Origin: Prevotella sp. UBA4330
Lineage (GTDB): Bacteria; Bacteroidota; Bacteroidia; Bacteroidales; Bacteroidaceae
Assembly: GCA_002394385.1 (NCBI GenBank)
Contig: DGTS01000024.1
Span: 149,913 to 155,972 of the forward strand
Reading direction: 5' to 3'
DNA: 6,060 nt
The position numbers were made by a program, and so were the translations under genes. Below are positions 1 to 5,269 of this stretch, one piece after another (the first letter of the stretch is position 1; each line of letters begins with the position of its first letter). Under the pieces are notes generated by a model, which saw only the letters and a program-made list of their open reading frames with translations, searched no databases and had not been told where the DNA came from.

Positions 1-13
1 AAGCCGTGATTAT

Positions 14-33
14 GTGACGTGGGGACACGTCAC
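14..33. repeat. Perfect 8-bp palindromic hairpin at the left edge
   Basis: The arms GTGACGTG (14-21) and CACGTCAC (26-33) are perfect reverse complements around a GGGA loop. No T-tract follows on the + strand, so it is not a standard intrinsic terminator for rightward transcription. A weaker hairpin follows (37-44 with 51-57, one bulged A). The pair could be an operator, the end of an upstream transcription unit, or a copy of a dispersed palindrome. The sequence shows the symmetry only; the role is open. Confidence 0.6.
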
Positions 34-83
34 CTCCTAAAGCAAAGCAGTGCTTAGTGATATATTTGGTACTTTTGGGAAAT

Positions 84-124
84 CAAAAGAAAAAAGATGT
101 GTTTTTTATTGGTTTTTTCTTTTG
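84..124. repeat. 12-bp A/T-rich inverted repeat upstream of the primase/ATPase gene
   Basis: CAAAAGAAAAAA (84-95) and TTTTTTCTTTTG (113-124) are perfect reverse complements with a 17-base spacer. The right arm ends in the TTTG (121-124) taken here as the -33 box of the next promoter. It may be a terminator for an upstream gene outside the window (the right arm carries a T-run), a bent-DNA element, or a regulatory site. No protein-coding signal is seen in 1-295. Confidence 0.5.
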
Positions 125-151
125 CGAATACGCATATTTTTTGTAATTTTG
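121..151 (+). promoter_or_regulatory. Bacteroidota-type promoter for the VirE-domain gene
   Basis: TTTG (121-124) and TAATTTTG (144-151) match the Bacteroidota sigma-ABfr consensus TTTG / TAnnTTTG with a 19-bp spacer. Transcription would start near 157-160 and leave a 5' leader of about 135 bases before the ATG at 296. The leader is A/T-rich, with no riboswitch-like fold that I recognise. Confidence 0.7.
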
Positions 152-295
152 TACTCAAATAAAGATAGCCGCCGAGCAGACTGTATCGAAACATAATAAA
201 GCAGGGATTTATCCTTTCTTGTATTTTGATGTGGTTTGTTTGGACGGCTATTTTAAAATATATTGTTAATCTATTAATCTTTTTAAACAAAAGGG

Positions 296-2668
296 ATGAA
301 ATTAAACGTAAACAAAGCAGCAGTGGGAACTCTCTTGAAAGACGTGACCACAACCAAAGGAGCCACGCTGGAGAGCGTGGAGGACTTCCACAAGGACATC
401 GTGGGAGACAAATACGCTGCTATTATCAACGGTATTCTCAACGCAAAGACTACTGCAGCGATGACGAAGATTGTTGACAAGGGTAAGGAAGTGACGGTGC
501 CGCTGGCCGAGCACCTGAAGAAACTGCTGCCGCTGTATGTTCCGCAGGCGGATGTGCGCAAGCGCAGGATGTGGGAGCATGCCACGGCGTTCACGGGCTT
601 GGCGCCTATCGACTGCGACCACCTCACGAGGGAGCAAATTGACGCGCTGATGGCATGGAGCGAGCGGCAGCCGTGGATTGTAGAGGGTCACCGCAGTTGC
701 AGCGGCGAGGGCGTCCACCTGATAGTGGCTATGGGCGTGGTGGAGAGCGGCTCCAAGGACGAGTATGTCCGCGAGTACAAGCGCCGCTATGCCATCATCA
801 GCAGCCACATCGAGCAGCAGACGGGCATCGCCGTTGACGGACAGTGCAAGGACGTGCTGCGCGGCATCTTCGTGAGCCACGACCCCAAGGCTTTTCTGCG
901 CCCAATGAGTGAGGTGGTGTGCTTCGACTATCCCGAGAAGGCGCTGCCAGGAGATACACCTGAGGAGGTCAGGAAGCATACCTGGCATGCTCAGGAAGCA
1001 CAAGTGAGCGGCTCAGGAGGCATAGGTGAGACTGCCAGCGAGGCTAAGAAGAGCGACACGGTGACAGGCGGACCGGCATGTCAGACTATCACCAAGCGGA
1101 TGCTCAGCGCCTTCCTGCGCTACCACATCTACAAGCCGAGCGCGCGCCACTCGTGGTGGATTAGCCTTGGACAGTATCTGAAATATAAGAAAGTGAGGCG
1201 CGACGACCTGCCACTCTGCCGCGAGTCGGCGAGAGGATTGCTGATGTACAACAATCTGATACAGGGCGACGACCCTCTGTTGCGCTCAGCCAACGAGGTT
1301 GACGAGGCGATGGCGTGGGGATACGACCACTCCGACGAGACCGAGAAGGACAACAGCACGCCGAAGCGCAAGCGAGGCAGACCGAGAAAAAGCGATGCCG
1401 AGAAGGGCGAGAAGAAAATGGTCACGATGGAGCAGATACACCAGACGCTGGACTCCATGGCTGAGTTCCGCCGCAACATCATCAGCGAGCAGGTTGAGAT
1501 GAAATGGAAGAAAGGCAAGGGCACGTGGCGCGAGATGAACGACCCCATCTTTGACACTCTCTACGTCAGGGTGAAGATGGCGGGCATCAAGACCAACACC
1601 ACCGACGTGAGGGCTGCCATCGAGTCGCTCGACTATGCGCCGGAGTACGACCCTGTGACCGACTATCTCGACAACTGCCCCGCATGGGACCCCTCGCAGC
1701 CCGACTATATCACGAAACTGTTCCGCTATCTACTCTTCAGCGAACGCACCGAGGAGGCTTACGCGCTGCCGAAACTGAAGAACTGGTTCGTGTGCATGGT
1801 GGCATTGTGGCTGGGAAAGGTGGACACCAACCAGACGATGCCCGTGCTCTATGGCGTTCAGAATGCCGGCAAGAGCCACTTCTACCGCCACCTGCTGCCG
1901 CCCGAGTTGCGGCAGTACTACAAGGAGACTCACCCTGGCGACTCTCTCGACAAGGACCAGCGCATAGCGATGTCGCGCAATCTGCTCATAGCCTTCGAGG
2001 AGTTCTCGTTCAGCGAGCGCAACACCAGCAACCAGATCAAGGCTTACGTCAGCAGCGTCGCCTCGGCAGAACGTGCCGCCTACGGCCGCTTCCAGATAGT
2101 GCGCCGCCGACTGGCATCGCTCATAGCCTCGACCAACGACGACATCATCATTCGCGACCGTCTGGGCAGCAGGCGCTATCTGTGCGTCTCTGTCAGGGGC
2201 ACCGAACATATTGGCAACAACACGCTGCCATACGCAGGGGCATACGCACAGGCACGATGGATTGCCGAGAACAGCGACCCCTCTACATACATACCGTCGA
2301 AAGACGAGGCCAACGACATCACAGAGCACAACGAGCAGTATGTAGAGCGCTCGCAGTGCGAGATGATACTGCCCCTCTACTTCCGCAAGCCGGAAGATTA
2401 TGAGACGGGCGAGATGCTCACTCTGGGCGAAATCGCATCGACACTGATGCCCAGCATTCGCAACGTCAGCCATGTGGCGATAGGAAAGGCGCTGAAGAAA
2501 AACGGAATATTACCCATTCACTACAACAACGGACAACGCTATTACCTCGTACGTGTGCAGAACCAAGACCGCGAACAAGAGGCGAAACGGCTCGGACAAG
2601 AGGAATATAATCGCAAGCACAAAATCTCCGCCACCGAGGACGAAATAGAGGACGGAGCACCCTTCTGA
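296..2668 (+). CDS. VirE-domain primase/helicase-like protein (VirE_N + P-loop ATPase), 790 aa
   Basis: A large protein of the Bacteroidota VirE_N/VirE type, probably a DNA replication protein that couples a primase-like module to a P-loop ATPase. Residues ~20-200 resemble VirE_N (BT4734-like): IDCDHL (105-110, D106/D108), SCSGEGVH (134-141, H141) and VDGQCKDVLR...SHDP (180-197), an order reminiscent of archaeo-eukaryotic primase motifs. Residues ~264-348 resemble a PriCT_2-type helical domain. A basic linker, PKRKRGRPRKS (356-366), has an AT-hook core. The VirE ATPase follows: Walker A GVQNAGKS (520-527), Walker B LLIAFEEF (563-570), sensor ASTND (611-615) and RDRLGSRRY (620-628). Residues 709-754 look like a winged helix. 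The start at 296 keeps the family N-terminus (TLESVEDFHKDIVGDKY); there is no clear ribosome binding site, which is normal in this phylum. The family name does not imply a relation to Agrobacterium VirE2. Family assignment is firm; primase activity is inferred. Confidence 0.9.
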   Translation: MKLNVNKAAVGTLLKDVTTTKGATLESVEDFHKDIVGDKYAAIINGILNAKTTAAMTKIVDKGKEVTVPLAEHLKKLLPLYVPQADVRKRRMWEHATAFTGLAPIDCDHLTREQIDALMAWSERQPWIVEGHRSCSGEGVHLIVAMGVVESGSKDEYVREYKRRYAIISSHIEQQTGIAVDGQCKDVLRGIFVSHDPKAFLRPMSEVVCFDYPEKALPGDTPEEVRKHTWHAQEAQVSGSGGIGETASEAKKSDTVTGGPACQTITKRMLSAFLRYHIYKPSARHSWWISLGQYLKYKKVRRDDLPLCRESARGLLMYNNLIQGDDPLLRSANEVDEAMAWGYDHSDETEKDNSTPKRKRGRPRKSDAEKGEKKMVTMEQIHQTLDSMAEFRRNIISEQVEMKWKKGKGTWREMNDPIFDTLYVRVKMAGIKTNTTDVRAAIESLDYAPEYDPVTDYLDNCPAWDPSQPDYITKLFRYLLFSERTEEAYALPKLKNWFVCMVALWLGKVDTNQTMPVLYGVQNAGKSHFYRHLLPPELRQYYKETHPGDSLDKDQRIAMSRNLLIAFEEFSFSERNTSNQIKAYVSSVASAERAAYGRFQIVRRRLASLIASTNDDIIIRDRLGSRRYLCVSVRGTEHIGNNTLPYAGAYAQARWIAENSDPSTYIPSKDEANDITEHNEQYVERSQCEMILPLYFRKPEDYETGEMLTLGEIASTLMPSIRNVSHVAIGKALKKNGILPIHYNNGQRYYLVRVQNQDREQEAKRLGQEEYNRKHKISATEDEIEDGAPF

Positions 2669-2678
2669 CCAGCAACGG

Positions 2679-2705
2679 TGTGAAAGATGTGAAAGATGTG
2701 AAAGA
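2679..2705 (+). repeat. Three perfect 9-bp direct repeats (TGTGAAAGA), iteron-like
   Basis: Units lie at 2679-2687, 2688-2696 and 2697-2705 without spacers, 10 bp after the stop codon of the VirE-domain gene. Two more units lie on the opposite strand at 2788-2805, and a further perfect unit is at 2927-2935. Contiguous short repeats beside a replication-type gene look like iterons or an array of operator sites. The repeats are seen directly; the role is inferred. Confidence 0.85.
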
Positions 2706-2805
2706 AGATTTATGGAGTTCACTCAAAAAAAATAAAAATATAAAAGCGTGTAATTTATTATTTTTTTTTATAAAAGTTCGTATATCTTCTTTCACATCTT
2801 TCACA
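2688..2805. repeat. 22-bp perfect inverted repeat around an AT-rich core; candidate origin or operator
   Basis: The left arm 2688-2709 (two 9-bp units plus AGAT) is the exact reverse complement of the right arm 2784-2805. The 74-base core between them is almost only A and T apart from two short G/C-bearing patches, and contains TATAAAAG-like stretches and long A and T runs. Repeats flanking an easily melted core next to a primase/ATPase gene and an HU-like gene recall small replication origins, but the same layout could be a cruciform operator or a long 3' hairpin of the upstream transcript. Confidence 0.5.
2725..2769. terminator. Possible A/T-only terminator hairpin after the VirE-domain gene
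   Basis: AAAAAAAATAA (2725-2735) pairs perfectly with TTATTTTTTTT (2758-2768), leaving a 22-base loop and a run of nine T (2761-2769). The stem contains no G/C pair, so it is weak as a terminator on its own, but it is nested inside the 22-bp inverted repeat, which would strengthen it in RNA. It could equally be the melting region of an origin. Confidence 0.3.
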
Positions 2806-2867
2806 CTCACCCATGAAAAGACGCAAAAAACATTTAAAGAAATACTTTAAAAATAATTGCGTAAATG

Positions 2868-2899
2868 CTTGCATATATGAGAATTTATTTGTAACTTTG
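2868..2899 (+). promoter_or_regulatory. Bacteroidota-type promoter for the HU-like gene
   Basis: TAACTTTG (2892-2899) matches TAnnTTTG exactly. CTTG (2868-2871) lies 20 bp upstream and matches three of four bases of the -33 box. The start of transcription would be about 2905-2908, inside the degenerate TGTGAAA repeats at 2904-2935, so whatever binds those repeats could control this promoter. The leader to the ATG at 3048 is about 140 bases. Confidence 0.65.
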
Positions 2900-2903
2900 T
2901 AGG

Positions 2904-2935
2904 TGTGAAAAGGTGAGAGAAAAGGCTGTGAAAGA
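2904..2935 (+). repeat. Further TGTGAAA repeats over the HU-like gene's transcription start
   Basis: TGTGAAA (2904-2910), a degenerate TGAGAGA (2914-2920) and a perfect TGTGAAAGA (2927-2935) continue the motif found at 2679-2705 and, inverted, at 2788-2805. They sit just downstream of the -7 box, a typical place for a repressor to act. This suggests one protein recognises all three clusters. Confidence 0.55.
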
Positions 2936-3047
2936 TGCTGAAGAAGTCCGGCGCGCAGACATCAAAAACATCACGACAGACACCCTCAACCAGCACGCAA
3001 TTAGACTTAATTTTTTTATTGTTAAACCCATTAAACACAAAAACAAA

Positions 3048-3494
3048 ATGGCAGTATTGTACAAATTACATCAGGACAACCGCTCAAACTCGAAGCACAA
3101 GGGTGAGTGGTACGCACGTGCCAAGATGCTCGACATCGTAGAACTGGACGAACTGGCACAACTAATCCAAGACAACACCACGGCAAAAAAGGCCGACGCA
3201 CAGGCGGTGCTCACCGAGATGGTTGAGCAGATGAAAGGCCTGCTGCAGAAGTCGTATGCCGTGCGCATACCAGGACTGGGCATCTTCAAGATTGGTCTGC
3301 GCACCTCTGCGGCGCCCACGGCGAAGGAGTTCTCGGCAGCAAAGAACGTCAAGGGCATGCGCCTGAACTTCATCAACGAGTGGACCATAGACAAGAACGG
3401 ACAGCGCACCATCAACATGCTGCATGGCGCAACGGTCAAGGAACTCCCCCAGAACGCGGTGAGCAAGGGCGATGGCGACGAGCCAGAGCCTTAA
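3048..3494 (+). CDS. HU-like DNA-binding protein (HU-HIG type), 148 aa
   Basis: A histone-like DNA-binding protein of the HU family variant common in Bacteroidales accessory loci. It begins MAVLYKLHQDN, has a helical part (about 30-70), then the HU-like turn and strand VRIPGLGIFKI (72-82) and RTSA..TAKEFSAAKNVKGMRLNF (85-108), typical of the HU-HIG group. The C-terminal tail is polar and acidic (GDGDEPEP). Length fits that group and is longer than canonical 90-residue HU. ATG at 3048 is chosen over an in-frame GTG at 2913: the family N-terminus starts there, and the upstream codons run through an AT-rich leader and the promoter's repeats. It probably bends or coats DNA nearby, perhaps the repeat-rich region upstream. 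In related genomes such genes often sit beside VirE-domain genes; the small-protein and amidase genes often seen with them are not found here. Confidence 0.88.
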   Translation: MAVLYKLHQDNRSNSKHKGEWYARAKMLDIVELDELAQLIQDNTTAKKADAQAVLTEMVEQMKGLLQKSYAVRIPGLGIFKIGLRTSAAPTAKEFSAAKNVKGMRLNFINEWTIDKNGQRTINMLHGATVKELPQNAVSKGDGDEPEP

Positions 3495-3514
3495 AGAGCA
3501 CAACGTCTCTCTCT

Positions 3515-3546
3515 CCCCTGCCCTCCCCGGAAGGCAGGGGATTTTT
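3515..3546 (+). terminator. Intrinsic terminator after the HU-like gene
   Basis: CCCCTGCC (3515-3522) pairs with GGCAGGGG (3533-3540) around a 10-base loop, followed by ATTTTT (3541-3546). It lies 20 bp past the stop codon. The G/C-rich stem and T-run make this a convincing rho-independent terminator. Confidence 0.88.
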
Positions 3547-3721
3547 CGTTATTATTTGTTAGGTAATCTTTAGGTTTGAAATTGTGGGCACTCATGAATT
3601 GTAGTGGCTCGCACGCCTTTACCGCATTGATGGCAAATAACTCCCGTGTTAGCCCGCAATACATAATATCAACTGTAATTGTTGTTTCGGAATAATGTTC
3701 ACAAACTGTGACGAGTCGTCC
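3547..3721. other. Unassigned spacer, no convincing gene
   Basis: No reading frame here has family-like features. A minus-strand frame (3491-3799) is open, but it runs through the terminator of the HU-like gene and the left arm of the long inverted repeat, so it is probably not a gene. A small palindrome, GACGAGTCGTC (3710-3720), abuts the inverted repeat. The stretch may be part of a larger dispersed element that includes 3722-3912; this is a guess. Confidence 0.4.
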
Positions 3722-3912
3722 CGAAGGGGCAGAAAGTACATAGCCCAGGGCATCGCCCTGGGTATAAGTGTGCCCTGTATTCACGCCCTGTAAGGGCAAA
3801 AGAACTTCCTATTTCCTATATGGAACAAATCTTTTGCCCTTTCAGGGCGAATACACCTTGGTGGCGTGTTACCCAGGGCGATGCCCTGGGCTACGTACTT
3901 TCTGCCCCTTCG
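3722..3912. repeat. Long near-perfect inverted repeat, dispersed-palindrome/MITE-like
   Basis: The outer arms 3722-3764 and 3870-3912 match at 42 of 43 positions; the single difference is A against G at the 19th base. The inner arms 3785-3801 and 3832-3848 match at 16 of 17, and the stretches between them are only partly complementary. The loop is 30 bases (3802-3831). Each outer arm also holds its own palindrome, CCCAGGGC and GCCCTGGG. No transposase gene or target-site duplication is visible. It resembles the G/C-rich palindromic intergenic repeats scattered through Bacteroidales genomes, here probably non-coding. Confidence 0.85.
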
Positions 3913-3945
3913 CGGCGCTAAAATTCAGTGTATTCGTAACTTCCC

Positions 3946-4201
3946 AAACTCATAAACTCACAAACTTACAAACTCACAAACTCAATAACTCACAAACTCC
4001 CAAACTTACAAACTCAAAAACTCATAAACTCAAAAACTCATAAACTCAAAAACTCACAAACTTACAAACTCAATAACTCATAAACTCCCCAACTTACAAA
4101 CTTACAAACTCATAAACTCAAAAACTCCCAAACTTACAAACTCAAAAACTCAAAAACTCATAAACTTACAAACTCACAAACTCATAAACTCATAAACTCA
4201 A
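3946..4201. repeat. Tandem array of 32 in-phase 8-bp units (consensus AAACTCAN)
   Basis: Thirty-two consecutive 8-bp units run without a phase break. The unit is AAACT plus one of five endings: CAC, TAC, CAT, CAA or CCC. Only three units change the first base (TAACT at 3986 and 4074, CAACT at 4090). A decayed unit precedes the array (TAACTTCCC, 3937-3945) and another follows (4202-4209). The + strand has no G from 3937 to 4209. There are no unique spacers, so it is not a CRISPR. The array ends 45 bp before the -33 box of the small-peptide promoter. Confidence 0.95.
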
Positions 4202-4246
4202 AAAATCACGAAACTTATATTATCAATTGTTAAAATAGTCTGAATA

Positions 4247-4278
4247 TTTGTTGTATTTATAAATGATATTTACCTTTG
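4247..4278 (+). promoter_or_regulatory. Bacteroidota-type promoter for the small peptide gene
   Basis: TTTG (4247-4250) and TACCTTTG (4271-4278) match the consensus exactly with a 20-bp spacer. Transcription would start about 4284-4287, giving a leader of about 130 bases before the ATG at 4417. The leader has a short hairpin, GAACA / TGTTC (4345-4359), and an A-rich stretch before the start codon, a usual translation-initiation context in Bacteroidota. Confidence 0.8.
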
Positions 4279-4416
4279 CAGCGTTTTTGGACAACTAATG
4301 ATAAGCATACGCCTGAAAACTCAAGCGAGCACAAGGAAAAAGCCGAACATCGAGTGTTCTGAAAATAACACAACAAGAGAAAAAAACAATACTACGAACA
4401 TAGATTAAGCATAAAA

Positions 4417-4665
4417 ATGAAAAAGAACTATCAATCACCATTAGTAATAGAACTCAAGGCAGAAGCATGCGGTCTGCTCGCCGGAAGCAATGTTGTTACA
4501 AACGTTGGAGGCAACTCAGGTTTCGTCTATGGCGGCGGTGGCAACGGTCCAGCCCATGCACCCAGTATCGACAACATCGACCCTGAGGAGGATGAAGAAG
4601 AGGAAGAGACACAGACAGCAAAACTGAACATAAACCTCGACATCGAGCACCTGCTGGATAAATAA
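4417..4665 (+). CDS. Small Gly-rich/acidic-tailed protein of unknown function, 82 aa
   Basis: I do not recognise a named family. The N-terminus MKKNYQSPLVIELKAEACGLLAGS has the form MKK-x-Y-x-x-P followed by an alternating hydrophobic stretch and LLAGS, a pattern I recall from short uncharacterised Bacteroidales/Prevotella proteins. A Gly/Asn-rich stretch (about 31-44, with GGGGNG) and a very acidic run (55-64, DPEEDEEEEE) follow, then TAKLNINLDIEHLLDK. There is no clear signal peptide: the hydrophobic part is too short and contains charges. The single Cys is at 18. A good promoter and a strong terminator bracket it, so it is a monocistronic unit and probably real. It could be a secreted peptide precursor, a ligand-binding peptide or a regulator; the LLAGS might be a processing site. 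All of these are speculation. Confidence 0.72.
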   Translation: MKKNYQSPLVIELKAEACGLLAGSNVVTNVGGNSGFVYGGGGNGPAHAPSIDNIDPEEDEEEEETQTAKLNINLDIEHLLDK

Positions 4666-4695
4666 CAACAGCAGACACAAGATAAGAACAATGAC

Positions 4696-4740
4696 AGAGA
4701 GTGGTAGGGAAATTTGCTACCACTCTCTTTGTATTGTTTT
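4696..4740 (+). terminator. Intrinsic terminator after the small peptide gene
   Basis: AGAGAGTGGTAG (4696-4707) pairs perfectly with CTACCACTCTCT (4717-4728) around a 9-base loop and is followed by a T-rich tail (4728-4740). It lies 30 bp past the stop codon and separates this unit from rnpB. Confidence 0.92.
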
Positions 4741-4757
4741 ATAACATGGGGATAACG

Positions 4758-4781
4758 TGCACATTTGCAACTCAATGTGCA
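4758..4781. repeat. 8-bp inverted repeat upstream of the rnpB promoter
   Basis: TGCACATT (4758-4765) and AATGTGCA (4774-4781) are perfect reverse complements around an 8-base centre. They end 16 bp before the -33 box of the rnpB promoter, so a dimeric regulator could bind there. No T-run follows, so a terminator is unlikely. Confidence 0.45.
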
Positions 4782-4797
4782 AAAATAACATTTTTTA

Positions 4798-4829
4798 TTT
4801 GTGGGTTTAGAAAAAATGCGCTACTTTTG
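4798..4829 (+). promoter_or_regulatory. Bacteroidota-type promoter for rnpB
   Basis: TTTG (4798-4801) and TACTTTTG (4822-4829) match the consensus exactly with a 20-bp spacer. The predicted transcription start (about 4834-4836) coincides with the 5' strand of the RNase P helix P1, which supports both calls. Confidence 0.85.
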
Positions 4830-4833
4830 CAGA

Positions 4834-5240
4834 CGAAAGCAGCGTTCTGGCTCTGTCGCTTATATATAAATAATGTATAAGAGGAAAGTCCGGGCAGCAC
4901 AGGGTGCTCCACTTCCGAAAATAGAAGTTGCTGGCGACAGCAAGTTAGAGCAGAAGAAAACAACCGCCAACGCTTCTGTAGTGTAACATACGAAGCACGG
5001 CAAGGGTGAGAAGGCGGTGTAAGAGACCACCAGGCTACGGGCGACCGTCAGCGCTGTGCTCACTGGAGGCTGCAAGTTCATGTAAACCATCGTCTGAGGG
5101 TTGCCCGCCCGACTCACTCCGATGGAGGGTAGAACGCTAAAGATGCAGGGTGACTTGCATATTAGATAAATGACAGGCATCTGCGGCTCTTGCGCCGCAT
5201 GAGACAGAACCCGGCTTACAGGAACACTGCTTTCGCTTTT
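4834..5240 (+). ncRNA. rnpB: RNase P RNA, bacterial type A
   Basis: The catalytic RNA of RNase P, which trims tRNA 5' leaders together with the RnpA protein. Seen directly: CR-I GAGGAAAGTCCGGGC (4881-4895), the CR-II/III block starting AAGGGTGAGAAGGC and ending AAGAGACCACC (5002-5031), AGATAAATGACAGGC near 5164-5178, and CR-V ACAGAACCCGGCTTACAG (5204-5221). Helices: P1 4834-4848 with 5221-5235 (one C-A mismatch and one G-U pair), P2 CTGTC 4853-4857 with GACAG 5172-5176, P3 4859-4867 with 4873-4881, P4 CCGGG 4890-4894 with CCCGG 5210-5214, and a hairpin TGCGGC/GCCGCA (5182-5199). About 405 bases is normal for type A. P1 followed by GCTTTTAT may also end transcription. The 3' end is placed to within a few bases. 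Confidence 0.96.
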
Positions 5241-5269
5241 ATCTATAAAAACAACTTAAACAGAATAGA

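Noticed and set aside
302..1003. Long minus-strand open frame under the VirE-type gene, with others at 1129-1557 and 1730-2473
   Set aside because: The + strand frame has clear family motifs throughout; the opposite frames are open because of G/C-rich codon use and show no recognisable domain.
1684..2403. Plus-strand open frame in another frame within the ATPase part
   Set aside because: It overlaps the Walker A, Walker B and sensor motifs of the real frame and has an Arg/Gln/His-rich sequence typical of shadow frames.
296..2668. Link to Agrobacterium VirE2 or T-DNA transfer
   Set aside because: The name of the domain is shared, but the motifs are those of a P-loop primase/helicase-type protein, not of the VirE2 single-strand-binding effector.
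2913..3047. In-frame GTG start that would add 45 residues to the HU-like protein
   Set aside because: The extension runs through the promoter's downstream repeats and an AT-rich leader, and the family N-terminus starts at the ATG at 3048.
3491..3799. Minus-strand open frame of 102 codons
   Set aside because: It spans the terminator of the HU-like gene and one arm of the long inverted repeat, and has no promoter or family motif.
3768..4043. Plus-strand open frame across the inverted repeat and the 8-bp array
   Set aside because: Its translation is made of the palindrome and of 8-residue periods from the tandem array; it is repeat-derived.
3946..4201. CRISPR array
   Set aside because: The 8-bp units are contiguous with no unique spacers and no cas gene is present.
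4860..5180. Minus-strand open frame over the rnpB region
   Set aside because: The conserved RNase P RNA blocks and helices explain this stretch on the + strand.
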